Part shown: positions 10,509 through 19,235 of the stretch, piece by piece
How positions within the stretch are numbered: the stretch's first letter is position 1
Layout of the letters: every line of letters begins with the position of its first letter
NCBI RefSeq assembly: GCF_002741015.1
Contig: NZ_CP016617.1
Location: forward strand, 1 to 64,000
Length of the DNA stretch: 64,000 nt
Direction: 5' to 3'
DNA from: Microvirga ossetica
GTDB lineage: Bacteria > Pseudomonadota > Alphaproteobacteria > Rhizobiales > Beijerinckiaceae
The notes under the pieces: model-generated
The model's input: the letters and a program-made list of their open reading frames with translations, nothing else
The model's database searches: none
Told to the model about the DNA's origin: nothing
Translations under genes and position numbers: made by a program

Positions 10509-11501
10509 TCAAGCGGCCCGGCTGACGCGCTGGAGCGCTTTCTCCGACTGAGCCGTTACGATCCGACTTGCCTCATCGGCGAGCTGACGCGTGAGGTCCG
10601 CCATCCGCCGACTGTTGTCGAGGGTCTGTTCCAGGTTGTCGCGGATGAGCGAGGTCTGGACCGCCATAAAGTCCGGAACCGACCGGCACTGTGCCAGACT
10701 GCTCAAGCCGTCAAGGTTCTTCAGAAGACGCTTCTGGCTCAACTCAAACCATTCGCGGGAAACGTCTTGGACACCACGGGCCAGAACCGTACCGGATTGC
10801 GCAAGGGCTTGCAGGTTCCGCGAGGTCTCGTCGCCAAGGCTCCGGGAGTCCCCTTTACGGGTATTGAAGAGCTGCATCGCCTGGTCTGTGGAGAGGCGGG
10901 CGAGCTCCGATGCCGTGCTGAGACTGGTCTGCACTGCTTCCTGCATGGTCCGCGCCATCGTTTGGGCTCCTTCCGCTCCAGCCTGCACCGTGCTGGTCAC
11001 ATCGTCCCCGACCTGCTGGACGATTTCGATCTGCTCGCGGGCCCGCTTGGCCTCGGCCCGTTTGGCCTCTTCGACACTCGCCATCTCATCCTGCACTTGC
11101 TCGGCCACCGCTTCAGCCTCCTCGTCGCTCAAGACCTTGAGCACCGCCGGAAGCAGCTCCTTCTTGTCGTCGCGAATATGCTGCTGGAACACTTTCCTCA
11201 ACTCGGTCACCTTCTTGAGGAACTCACCATTATTTTTCGGCGTGCGGTCCAATTCCGCCAGGAGCGCAGTCGTTTCCTGGTTGTCCTGGATGGCCTCTTG
11301 AACCAGGTCCTGCATCCCGTGCTTGTTCAAGACGGGAAAGAGGTGCTGTTCCTGGAGATTAGCCAGGAGGTCGAGCTCCTCTGTCAGGTCAGAAAGCAGC
11401 CGCTCACGGGTTTTGGCTGCGTTATCGGAGGTGGCGAGGAGCTTCTCGAACAGTTCGTTTGCCTTATCCGGCGGCGTTTGGCTGAAGGTTCTGGTGGTCA
11501 T
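10509..11501 (-). CDS. Hemerythrin (HHE)-phasin fusion protein
   Basis: The protein has 330 residues. Residues about 15-130 look like an HHE cation-binding four-helix domain, with metal-type residues in LQEQHLFPVL and VFQQHIRDDKKELLPAVLKV. A charged linker with SVEEAKRAEAKRAREQIEIV follows. Residues about 165-325 are amphipathic helices of phasin type (GAQTMARTMQEAVQTSLSTA, NLQALAQSGTVLARGVQDVS, WFELSQKRL). Phasins coat PHA granules. The HHE part could bind iron and sense oxygen or NO, or simply dimerise. Its position beside phaC supports the phasin reading. A fusion of this kind is not a standard phasin architecture. Confidence 0.75.
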   Translation of the reverse strand: MTTRTFSQTPPDKANELFEKLLATSDNAAKTRERLLSDLTEELDLLANLQEQHLFPVLNKHGMQDLVQEAIQDNQETTALLAELDRTPKNNGEFLKKVTELRKVFQQHIRDDKKELLPAVLKVLSDEEAEAVAEQVQDEMASVEEAKRAEAKRAREQIEIVQQVGDDVTSTVQAGAEGAQTMARTMQEAVQTSLSTASELARLSTDQAMQLFNTRKGDSRSLGDETSRNLQALAQSGTVLARGVQDVSREWFELSQKRLLKNLDGLSSLAQCRSVPDFMAVQTSLIRDNLEQTLDNSRRMADLTRQLADEASRIVTAQSEKALQRVSRAA

Positions 11502-11865
11502 TTTGCCTCATAGGATGATAAACATAGGATAGAGAAAGATGTGACTCGACACTTTGAAGTGTGGACCGCGCAGTGTGACGCAAATATGTCGGCCTAGATA
11601 AATAATATATAGTAATCCTACTCCAGTGTTCAAGAATCAGATTCGCTTTTGTTATGGCATTGCCATCAGGCCCCCTCAGCAAGGCGTGTGCCATGTGGCA
11701 GAACGCTAGGATGAGGCATTACTGCTACCTAATTACAGAAGTCAGCTCTCTTACGTTAGTCGTGTCGATCATTAACGCTGATTGTAGGGGTGTGAAAGTA
11801 AGCTCTGCTTATAGGGCAAGCCACGATATTACATCGTGTGGAGTTGGGGCGCGGGCAGATTTGAT
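11502..11865. other. AT-rich intergenic stretch without a recognised gene
   Basis: No coding sequence is supported here. The stretch is clearly richer in A and T than its neighbours, for example around 11590-11650, and contains a short CACGAT/ATCGTG inverted repeat near 11822. It likely holds the promoter of the hemerythrin-phasin gene. Confidence 0.4.
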
Positions 11866-12050
11866 TTAGACGAGCTCATATCCGCAGTTCCTGAGGTAGT
11901 TCCGGCACTCCTCACTCCTCGAACGAGAAAGCATCGAGCAGATCACCGATGGTGGTCCAGAGCGCCTCCCCGGTGCGGGCGCCCGCTTTGCGCAGGAGCG
12001 CTTTGAGCTTGGCGAAAAGCTGCTCGATCGGATTGAGATCCGGACGGCAT
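11866..12050 (-). pseudogene. IS630-family transposase C-terminal remnant
   Basis: The minus strand reads [20 protein letters not shown], then [18 protein letters not shown], the hallmark C-terminus of IS630 transposases. It hits a stop after SFEE, caused by a small GAGGAGT duplication, and continues in another frame with ECRNYLRNCGYELV. The upstream part is cut off by the left end of the IS110 element near 12054. Confidence 0.8.
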
Positions 12051-12053
12051 TGT

Positions 12054-13512
12054 CATATGTGGACATCGGGTAATCGCGGGCGGCGCGAGAGCTCTGGCGG
12101 AGACGCTGATCAGGCGACAGTCTGATTGGCCCAACAGAGCAGGAGCAGACGATGACCCACTATGCCGGTCTGGACGTATCGCAGAAGGAGACCACGATCT
12201 GTATCGTGGATGAGCAGGGCCGCCGCCTCTGGCGCGGCACGGCCCCGACCGATCCCGAAGCTCTGACCGAGGTCCTGCGTCGGCATGGTCACGATCTCCA
12301 CGTCGGCGTTGAGACGGGTCCGCTGATGCCTTGGCTCGTGCACGAACTGCGTCGTCGTGGCTTGGAGGTGATCTGTCTCGACGCTCGCCACGCCAAGGCT
12401 GCTCTGGCCATGCAGCTTAACAAGACTGACCGCAATGACGCCGAAGGGCTGGCGCAGATCGTCCGCACCGGCTGGTACCGCAGCGTCCACGTCAAATCCT
12501 TCGAAGCGCATCGGCTCCGCGCCCTGCTCGGTGCCCGCCGGCAGCTGGTGGGTATGACCACGCAGCTGTCCAACCACATCCGCGGCATCCTGAAGGTCTT
12601 TGGCCTGGTGGTCGGGATGGCGCATGGCCGCTCGTTCTCTGAGCGAGTCGAGACCCTCTTGGCGGATCAGCCCGCGGTGGCCGGGATTGTGCGGCCGATG
12701 CTGCAGGTCTGGCGTGAGCTGAAGGACCAGATCGCCCGCTTCGACAAGGCAGTGCGGCAGGAGGTACGCCAGCGGGCCGAGTGCCGCCTCCTGATGAGTG
12801 TGCCGGGCGTCGGTGCTCTCTCGGTGTTGGCTTATGTCAGTGCGATCGAGCACCCGGAGCGCTTTCGGCAGTCCCGCAATGTCGGAGCTCATTTGGGTCT
12901 CACGCCGCGGCGATATCAGTCCGGCGAGATCGACCGGAGCGGTCGCATCTCGAAATGCGGTGACGAACTGGTGCGATCCTATCTGTTCGAGGCCGCCGGT
13001 GTCTTGCTGACTCGGGTGCAACGCTGGTCGCCGCTCAAGGCCTGGGCGGTGCGGCTGGTGCAGCGCAGTGGGTTCAACAAGGCCCGAGTGGCCCTGGCCC
13101 GCAAGCTCGCCGTCATTCTGCATGCGATCTGGCGGACGGGCGAGCCCTTCCGCTGGACCAACGTGGAGGCTGCCGCATGAGAATGGGGAGGATGAGATTG
13201 ATCTGGCCTTCATAGTGAGGTGAGCGCCAGGTGCCGTGCTTGCTCCTCGGGGCGAGGGTACGGGTCATTCCGCAAGCGGGGCCTGTGAGAGCTGGATTCT
13301 CCAGCTGATCACGTTGTGGACCTTGGAAGGCTCGTGCTGTTGAACCCAATGATGCGGCGGCTAGGGCCGACCGCGGAGAGAACCGTGACCCGGGGAGAAG
13401 CAAAGGTGCCAGAGCTTTTTGCGCTTGACTGGAGACCCGCGATTAGAGAACGCTCCCCTTTGGCAAGGGATTTGTTGACGTGTCTGCAGGGTGGTCGGGT
13501 GCAGTCATATGT
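12054..13512 (+). mobile_element. IS110-family element (boundaries approximate)
   Basis: The left boundary is placed where similarity with the second copy begins (TATGTGGACATCGG at 12054 and again near 32914). The right boundary is placed near 13512, where the chromosome-like repeat GTCATATGTACGGCCTG resumes. The non-coding right part, 13181 to about 13510, is about 330 bases, enough to hold the bridge RNA that IS110-type recombinases use. No terminal inverted repeats were found, as expected for the family. Confidence 0.6.
12152..13180 (+). CDS. IS110-family transposase, complete
   Basis: The protein has 342 residues. The N-terminal RuvC-like DEDD domain begins MTHYAGLDVSQKETTICIVD with the first Asp in GLDVS, then VGVETGP and the KTDRNDAEGLAQI motif. 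The C-terminal Transposase_20 domain holds LLMSVPGVGALSVLAYVSAI and HLGLTPRRYQSGEIDRSGRI, with the serine used in the reaction. It is full length and in frame. A partial second copy lies at 33011-33337. Confidence 0.95.
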   Translation: MTHYAGLDVSQKETTICIVDEQGRRLWRGTAPTDPEALTEVLRRHGHDLHVGVETGPLMPWLVHELRRRGLEVICLDARHAKAALAMQLNKTDRNDAEGLAQIVRTGWYRSVHVKSFEAHRLRALLGARRQLVGMTTQLSNHIRGILKVFGLVVGMAHGRSFSERVETLLADQPAVAGIVRPMLQVWRELKDQIARFDKAVRQEVRQRAECRLLMSVPGVGALSVLAYVSAIEHPERFRQSRNVGAHLGLTPRRYQSGEIDRSGRISKCGDELVRSYLFEAAGVLLTRVQRWSPLKAWAVRLVQRSGFNKARVALARKLAVILHAIWRTGEPFRWTNVEAAA

Positions 13513-13575
13513 ACGGCCTGTTGATGCGGCACATCTGACCGCTGGCCCTGATGGAATCCGCAGATCAGGTCCCTG
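13495..13575. repeat. REP-like dispersed repeat, copy 1
   Basis: GTGCAGTCATATGTACGGCC followed by a TGATGCGGC and CCCTGATGGAATCCGCAGATCAGG stretch recurs in inverted orientation at 32838-32913 and, more diverged, at 49155-49215. All three copies abut IS110-family elements, so the repeat may be the target that those elements recognise. Confidence 0.5.
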
Positions 13576-13694
13576 ACAAGTTGACGAGCTCGAAGCTCTG
13601 ACAGTACCTCGGGTTTGCCTGATCCCGGCTCGACCGGTTTGCATCACGCCATCATCACCCTTCCCAAACTCAAGATCTCAGCCCACGCCAGTGC

Positions 13695-14723
13695 TCAAGC
13701 AGCAGGCGCGGGGGCCCGGTAGACTTCCCCTTTCGCCAGCACCGCCCATGCGATGCGGGCTGTCTTGTTGGCCAAGGCCACTGACGCAAGCCGGGCTGGC
13801 TTCCTGGCCAGCAGGCTGTTGATCCAAGCGGTGTCCGCCGCGGTCTTCGTGCGCGCATAACGGATCACTGCGGTAGCGCCGACCACCAGCAGCGTACGCA
13901 AGTAGCCATCACCCATCTTGGAGATCCGCCCCAGCCGCTCCTTGCCACCGGATGAGTTCGGCCGCGGGGTCAGTCCCAGCCAGGCGGCAAACTCCCGGCC
14001 GGAGCGGAAGTGGGACGGATCGGGCACAGTCGCCGCAAGGGCCGTGGCGGTGATGAAGCCCACGCCCGGGATTGTTTCAAGCCTCCGACTCTCCTGGCTC
14101 TGCCGGTGCCAAGCCAGCAATTCTGCCTCGAGAGCTCGGATCCGCGGCTGCAGATCGAGCAGTTGGTCCACAAGCGGCGCCAGAGCGCGGCGGGCCAGGG
14201 GCGGCAACACGGCATCGGCGCTGTCGTCGGTCATGAGCTTGATCAGCTCGCGGACACGGTTGATCCCTTGAGCGACGATGATGCCGAATTCGGCCAAGTG
14301 CCCACGCAGCGCATTGACCAGCATGGTACGTTGGCGGATCAGCAGGGCACGCATGCGGTGGAGCATCAATACGCTCTGCTGCTCGGCCGACTTGACCGGC
14401 ACGAAGCGCATGCTCGGACGCGTGACCGCCTCGCAAATCGCCTCAGCGTCAGCCGCATCGGTCTTGCCGCGTTTGACATAAGCCTTGACGTAAGCCGGCG
14501 GCATCAGCTTGACCGTGTAGCCGAGCTTGATCAACTCCCGGGCCCAGTGGTGGGAGGTCGCGCACGCCTCCATGCCGATCAAGCAAGGCCTCAGTCCCGC
14601 GAAGAAGGGCAAGACCTCGGATCGGCGCAGGCGTTTGCGAATGGCAACCTTGCCCATCTCGTCAACGGCGTGAACCTGGAAAATGTGTTTGGCCAGATCC
14701 AGACCGATTGTGGTAATCTGCAT
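13695..14723 (-). CDS. IS110-family transposase (IS1111-like), complete
   Basis: A 342-residue protein from the ATG at 14723 (MQITTIGLDLAKHIFQVHAV). It has the DEDD domain (IGMEACATSHHWARE, KTDAADAEAICEAV) and the C-terminal domain (IPGVGFITATALAATVPDPS, LGLTPRPNSSGGKERLGRIS). A longer frame to 14804 has no support because the family starts at the GLDLAK segment. It is clearly different from the 12152-13180 element. Just upstream, in the opposite direction, lies an IS6 fragment. Confidence 0.93.
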   Translation of the reverse strand: MQITTIGLDLAKHIFQVHAVDEMGKVAIRKRLRRSEVLPFFAGLRPCLIGMEACATSHHWARELIKLGYTVKLMPPAYVKAYVKRGKTDAADAEAICEAVTRPSMRFVPVKSAEQQSVLMLHRMRALLIRQRTMLVNALRGHLAEFGIIVAQGINRVRELIKLMTDDSADAVLPPLARRALAPLVDQLLDLQPRIRALEAELLAWHRQSQESRRLETIPGVGFITATALAATVPDPSHFRSGREFAAWLGLTPRPNSSGGKERLGRISKMGDGYLRTLLVVGATAVIRYARTKTAADTAWINSLLARKPARLASVALANKTARIAWAVLAKGEVYRAPAPAA

Positions 14724-14850
14724 GTGGACGCTCCCTCTCTTTGTGGCCCTCTCAATGACGACCACCCTTTGGCACTTTGATGCCGGTGAGCAGGGAGCGT
14801 CCACACCATCAGGTTGGCGAGAGTTCGGCGTCTATGGCAGAGTCTCGGGC

Positions 14851-15075
14851 ATGACCACGACGCCCAACCTGTACCGCGGCTTTCGCTTCCCGGCCGAAAT
14901 CATCAACCAAGCCGTCTGGTTGTATCACTGCTTCAGCCTGAGCCTACGGGAAGTCGAACTGATCCTGGCGGCGCGAGGCATCCGTGTCAGCTATGGGACC
15001 ATCCGCGCGTGGAGCCTGCGCTTCGGACGGAGGTACGCCAAGGCTCTCAAGCGACGCCGGCCGCAGCCTGTAAAT
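14851..15075 (+). pseudogene. IS6-family transposase N-terminal remnant
   Basis: MTTTPNLYRGFRFPAEIINQ followed by AVWLYHCFSLSLREVELILA and RGIRVSYGTIRAWSLRFGRR is the N-terminal HTH region of an IS6 transposase. Similarity stops around 15075 and the DDE domain is absent. A C-terminal piece of an IS6 transposase occurs at 60500-60708, but the two need not derive from the same copy. Confidence 0.8.
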
Positions 15076-15189
15076 CGGCTCGGAAACATTGCCCCCCCCC
15101 TGTGCGAGTGCGCGCAACCCGCTGATGGTGCGAAACAAAAGTCAACAACAGAGCGGTCACCGTCGGCGCCGGTCGTGACCCTCCCGACC

Positions 15190-15700
15190 TGAGCAAAAAC
15201 CGAAAGCTCCTCAGAAGTTTAGTTCGGACAAGCGGGAGGGCCTGAGTTCGAGGCCGAATGACAGTCCTGTCTTACTATACAGCGAGAATGTTCTCGATGA
15301 GCTTGCTCCCAATGGCCACCATGAGTGCGCCTAAACCAGTCGCTGAGAACGACAACGATAGGCTGGTTCCCTTCCCAGCGGTTTGGGGCCAGCAGGCCAA
15401 AACCTCATTAGAAGGCCGCCCACGGCCCTTCTAGGCTCCCGGGCAACTTTCCACGCTCGAGACATCAGATGCCTGCCAGAGCTCTCCGGAGCGGGCTTGG
15501 TGAAAGCATGAATCGTTTGCCCTCGGCTTCGACGCGAGGGCGTGGACGTTTGAATCAAATGTCCAGGGTTCTCTGAGAGGCATTCCTCGCGCTCTAGGCA
15601 AACAATTCAAAGTCACGTGCCCTCGTTACTCAAATCCGTATTAATGACGGACGAAGCCCTTGAAGGGCCCTCAGCTTAACCTGGAGGGTTTGCTGTGCTA
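15190..15700. other. Intergenic stretch without a supported gene
   Basis: No open frame with coding character spans this stretch. A short minus-strand piece, ALMVAIGSKLIENILAV ending near 15275, could be the end of a lost membrane protein, but it is too short to call. Confidence 0.3.
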
Positions 15701-15803
15701 TCCTTTTGAGAGCGATTCTAAAATGCCCCTTATCCCTTTGAGTTTATTGCGAAACAGCGGCAGATAGGTAGGCTCGGCGGTGGTCTCCAAAGGAGCCACA
15801 AGC

Positions 15804-16016
15804 GTGGAACGGGTTGTGGTCACGCGGACAGGGGATGATGTTTGGTCGGTCTCGCACGAGGGGCGGGCCATCTCGGCTCACGCCACTGAGGAACAAGCAC
15901 TCTCAGCCGCTTTTGCCTTGGCCTCAAATCGTCGGCAGGAGGGGTTTGAGGCGGTTGTCGTCGTCACGGCGGGAGGGGTGAAGACGACTTCAACCACTCG
16001 AAGGACAGACCCCTAA
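15804..16016 (+). CDS. Small DUF2188-like protein, copy 1
   Basis: The start is set at GTG 15804, eight bases after a strong AAAGGAG site; the upstream frame is closed by a TAG in this copy. The product has about 70 residues: VERVVVTRTGDDVWSVSHEG, then a helix with ATEEQALSAAFALASNRRQ and a final strand EGFEAVVVV. This beta-hairpin, helix, strand pattern resembles the DUF2188 fold; the function is unknown. A near-identical copy with the same ribosome site lies at 59922. A tiny membrane protein gene follows 33 bases downstream in both places, so the two form a duplicated module. Confidence 0.7.
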   Translation: MERVVVTRTGDDVWSVSHEGRAISAHATEEQALSAAFALASNRRQEGFEAVVVVTAGGVKTTSTTRRTDP

Positions 16017-16049
16017 AACGCCTGACGCCTTTTGTGAGAGTTCTGTAAC

Positions 16050-16190
16050 ATGGATGACGATAATGACAAGCTCTTGGTGGTCGCTAAGGAGTCGCCCGCT
16101 ACCGATAAGTTGTCTCGTGTGCTCAATTGGCTCGGCTTGTTGATCGCATTAGGCATCATCGCTTGGGCTGTCGTGTACGCGCTCGGTTAG
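16050..16190 (+). CDS. 46-residue single-pass membrane protein
   Basis: ATG 16050 to TAG 16190 encodes MDDDNDKLLVVAKESPATDK, then LSRVLNWLGLLIALGIIAWA and VVYALG. The first half is acidic and hydrophilic; the second is one transmembrane helix running to the C-terminus. No family was recognised. The homologous gene at 60169 is longer (61 codons after removal of a MITE) and continues LLFAIHRTISDGIVEQFR, so copy 1 may be shortened by its TAG. Its placement just behind the DUF2188-like gene suggests co-expression. Confidence 0.6.
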   Translation: MDDDNDKLLVVAKESPATDKLSRVLNWLGLLIALGIIAWAVVYALG

Positions 16191-16531
16191 TTGCCAAGAG
16201 GCAGCTGTCACCAACGTTCGGGCCATTCCAACATTGACGATCAAACCCACGAGCCCACGCTATAAGGGCTCGTAGGCGGCGGACTCATAACTGCGGCTCC
16301 AGATGTAGGCTGATACGAGCGTCCCATGCCACCATCGCTACAACCGTTCGGCCTTGAATCCACCACACTCGATCTCATTCGAAAAGATCGCGTCCAGGAC
16401 CTCGAATGAGAGGAAGCTTTTAGAGTGAAGCTGACATTCTGGAAGAGGATCTATATCAATGTAGGATTAAGCCTGGTGCCGTCACCGATCGTGCTTGGTT
16501 TAGTTTCACCATCAAGCGTCGAGATCCAACG
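16191..16531. other. Upstream region of the GGDEF-EAL gene
   Basis: No gene is supported. Short inverted repeats such as GAGCCC...GGGCTC (near 16251-16270) are present. The promoter of the 16532 gene is expected here, but no clear -35/-10 pair could be fixed. Confidence 0.3.
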
Positions 16532-18775
16532 TTGCAAAGTATATTTTCCTCCGAGCGGATAGCGCCTCTGTTCGTAAGACGTGTCCTTCTACCTGCGACA
16601 CTTGTAACAATACTGGCTCTGGCTCTCGGCGTCTTTGCTCTCTATTGGGCAGTGGATCGCAGCAATAACATATCCGTCGAGAGGCAGCTCCAATCGACCG
16701 AGCGATACATCAGGGCGATCGTCGGAGAACTGGCGCAGCAGCAGGAGATGGTTGCCGTTTGGGACGATACGGTTCAAGAGGTCAGCAAACCCGATCTCGA
16801 TGAAGTGTGGCTTGATGCTAACATTGGCGGATGGCTGCACAAGACCTTTGGCCAAGATCAAGTCTACATCCTGAATGCCAATAACGAACCGATCGACGCA
16901 ACGGTTGACGGCCAGCGCGTCGATCCCCAAGGGTACGCTGCCGTTGCCCCAGCACTACACGGAATCATTTTAGGCCTACGGGGTGATCCTGCTACGGGAC
17001 ATCTGCATCATGCAGAAAACGCCAAAGACAACCCCTACCTGACCTCCGGCAAGGCGATCCATGACGCGCATCTCCTCCGGCTCGCTAACAGACCTGCCGC
17101 AGTGAGCGCGATGCTGATTGTACCGGCCTCCGATTCCGTGGCGCTGCCACGTGGCAGTGAGGCTGTCCTGGTCAGCGTCCGCTTTCTGGACGGCGGCTTC
17201 CTGGATCAGATTTCAGACCGCAACCTGATTGAGGGCTTGAGATTCTCTCAATCTCCCGATGACGGCGAAGGTGAGGTCTCCGTTCCCTTTGACTCTGATG
17301 AGAAGGAGCGCATTGGCTATTTTCTCTGGCGTCCGGAAATGCCAGGCACAAAAATCCTCCAGGTGGTCGGCCCCAGCACGATATTGACTTCGACGCTTCT
17401 GGTCGCCGCCATGGCCTTCCTCGTTGTCTGGCTATGGAGAATGACGAAGGCTCTCAGCACTGCCATGGTCGAGATCCGTGCCAGCGAGGCGCAGGCCCAT
17501 CACCTTGCGCTTCACGATGCTCTCACAGGACTACCCAACCGCACTTACTTCGAAGAACGTCTCAATCAGGCGCTGTCACGCATCAAAGCAACGGATAAGG
17601 TCGCAGTTCTTCTACTCGACCTCGATCGCTTCAAACACGTGAATGACACGTTGGGTCACCACGCAGGCGATAGCGTCGTTCGAGAATTCGGCAATCGTCT
17701 TCGGGCCATCCTCCGCGCTGGCGACACGGCCGCTCGCTTTGGCGGAGACGAGTTCGCTGTCATCCGATCTGGCGTCGGCGGTGAAGATGATGTCGAAGCC
17801 CTGTGCTACCAAATCCTCAATGCCGTTCGGGCTCCATTCCTTGTACTCGGAGGGGAGGCATTCGTGGGAGCCAGCATCGGCGTTGCATTGGCAGCGGATT
17901 CCAGCCAGGACGGGCATGAACTCCTGCGGAAAGCCGATATTGCGCTCTACCGCGCGAAGGCCGATGGACGTGATTGCTTTCGCCTATTCGACGCCTCCAT
18001 GGATGAGACTGTCAGGATCCGCAGCACAATCGAAAGCGAGTTGAGAACGGCTCTCAAGGCCGATGACGAGCTGAAGGTGTTCTACCAGCCCCTTATTGCT
18101 TCAGCCGGGGAGAAGATCATAGGAGTCGAGGCTCTTGTACGATGGCAACACCCGACCAAAGGTCTGATCCCGCCGGATCAGTTTATCCCAATCGCAGAGG
18201 AGACAGGAATTATATCGGACCTGGGCGATCGGGTTCTCCGAGAGGCCTGTCTGGTATCGCTGCGATGGCCGGAACTTATTGTGGCGGTCAATCTATCCCC
18301 CAAGCAGTTCCGCCATAGTGGATTTGCAGGCCGGGTCATTGGTATTGTAAGCGAAGTCGGGGCTGATCCCGGCAGGATCCACCTAGAAGTTACTGAAGGC
18401 GTTCTGCTCGACGACAACGATGTCACGCAGGAAGGGGTTAAGACTCTGCGAAAGGCTGGGTTCAAGATCGTCCTTGATGACTTCGGCACAGGTCACTCTG
18501 GCCTTGGTTACCTTCAGCGGTTCGAGGTCGATAAGATCAAGATCGACCGATCATTTATCCAGGATTTGGAACGAGACGGGGATGGCGCTGCCATTGTTCA
18601 AGCGATTATTGATCTGGCACATGCGATTAAGCTGGCGGTTACAGCAGAGGGTGTGGAGACGGCGGCCCAGAAGGAGTTCCTGTCTCAGGCAGGCTGCAAC
18701 GAGCTCCAAGGATTCCTGTTCTCTCGTGCCGTCTCTAAGGAGAAGATTGATGAACTTCTCGCCTCTACGAGGTGA
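16532..18775 (+). CDS. CHASE4-GGDEF-EAL membrane-bound c-di-GMP enzyme
   Basis: The protein has 747 residues and starts at TTG 16532. One transmembrane helix (about 15-37) leads into a periplasmic CHASE4-like domain (QQQEMVAVWDDTVQEVSKPD) and a second helix (about 288-310). The GGDEF domain follows with LTGLPNRTYFEERL, LDLDRFKHVNDTLGHHAGD and FGGDEF; an inhibitory RAGD site lies five residues before it. The EAL domain (about 500-745) has VEALVRWQHP, VNLSPKQF, DDFGTGHSGLGYL and KIDRSFI. Both catalytic sets look intact, so it may make and degrade c-di-GMP under control of a periplasmic signal. Upstream purines are weak, so the start is not certain. Confidence 0.9.
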   Translation: MQSIFSSERIAPLFVRRVLLPATLVTILALALGVFALYWAVDRSNNISVERQLQSTERYIRAIVGELAQQQEMVAVWDDTVQEVSKPDLDEVWLDANIGGWLHKTFGQDQVYILNANNEPIDATVDGQRVDPQGYAAVAPALHGIILGLRGDPATGHLHHAENAKDNPYLTSGKAIHDAHLLRLANRPAAVSAMLIVPASDSVALPRGSEAVLVSVRFLDGGFLDQISDRNLIEGLRFSQSPDDGEGEVSVPFDSDEKERIGYFLWRPEMPGTKILQVVGPSTILTSTLLVAAMAFLVVWLWRMTKALSTAMVEIRASEAQAHHLALHDALTGLPNRTYFEERLNQALSRIKATDKVAVLLLDLDRFKHVNDTLGHHAGDSVVREFGNRLRAILRAGDTAARFGGDEFAVIRSGVGGEDDVEALCYQILNAVRAPFLVLGGEAFVGASIGVALAADSSQDGHELLRKADIALYRAKADGRDCFRLFDASMDETVRIRSTIESELRTALKADDELKVFYQPLIASAGEKIIGVEALVRWQHPTKGLIPPDQFIPIAEETGIISDLGDRVLREACLVSLRWPELIVAVNLSPKQFRHSGFAGRVIGIVSEVGADPGRIHLEVTEGVLLDDNDVTQEGVKTLRKAGFKIVLDDFGTGHSGLGYLQRFEVDKIKIDRSFIQDLERDGDGAAIVQAIIDLAHAIKLAVTAEGVETAAQKEFLSQAGCNELQGFLFSRAVSKEKIDELLASTR

Positions 18776-19235
18776 GGCAGCCTCTGGCGGGATGACAGCA
18801 TCGCGTGCAGATTGGCTCAGGCAGGCAGATTACTGTTCTATACCGCCACTGGTGATATTGTGTGGCCCTGGTTCCAAGTGTACAGCCTAGATGTTTGATC
18901 CCAGGGTTTGATGGTGCATTCTTATCGCCGGAATGGAGGGATGCGCTTCTCTATTCGGCCCCTCCAAGTCAAGCGCTTTTAAGGCATCGGCCATCCCACC
19001 TCCAGGCAGTCGTCTCTCGCAGGGCCTTGCTTCTCTCCGGGATCGGCACATTTGCCCTCCCACCATGGGATTCGTAGGATGAGGTGGCTCAATCTATGGG
19101 GCGTTCTGGCCGCGGCAGCGCGGCCGATACAAGCGCATCCACGAGCTCGCCTGATCCATCGTCCTGCGAAGGACGTCTTTCTTCCGCCTTCTGGCGGAAT
19201 TCGAGTTATCTCATTGCCCGTTCCGGTATGGCATC
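18776..19235. other. Non-coding stretch, probably the 3' flank of an IS110 element
   Basis: No gene is supported. The stretch lies directly downstream of the IS110-family transposase at 19236-20276 (minus strand) and could hold that element's 3' non-coding end, the place where IS1111-type elements carry their guide RNA. The exact end of the element is not visible. Confidence 0.35.

Noticed and set aside
10458..11513. 351-codon plus-strand frame opposite the hemerythrin-phasin gene
   Set aside because: No domain sense; it is an antisense shadow of a high-GC gene.
12110..13213. 367-codon minus-strand frame opposite the IS110 transposase
   Set aside because: It is the shadow of a complete IS110 transposase.
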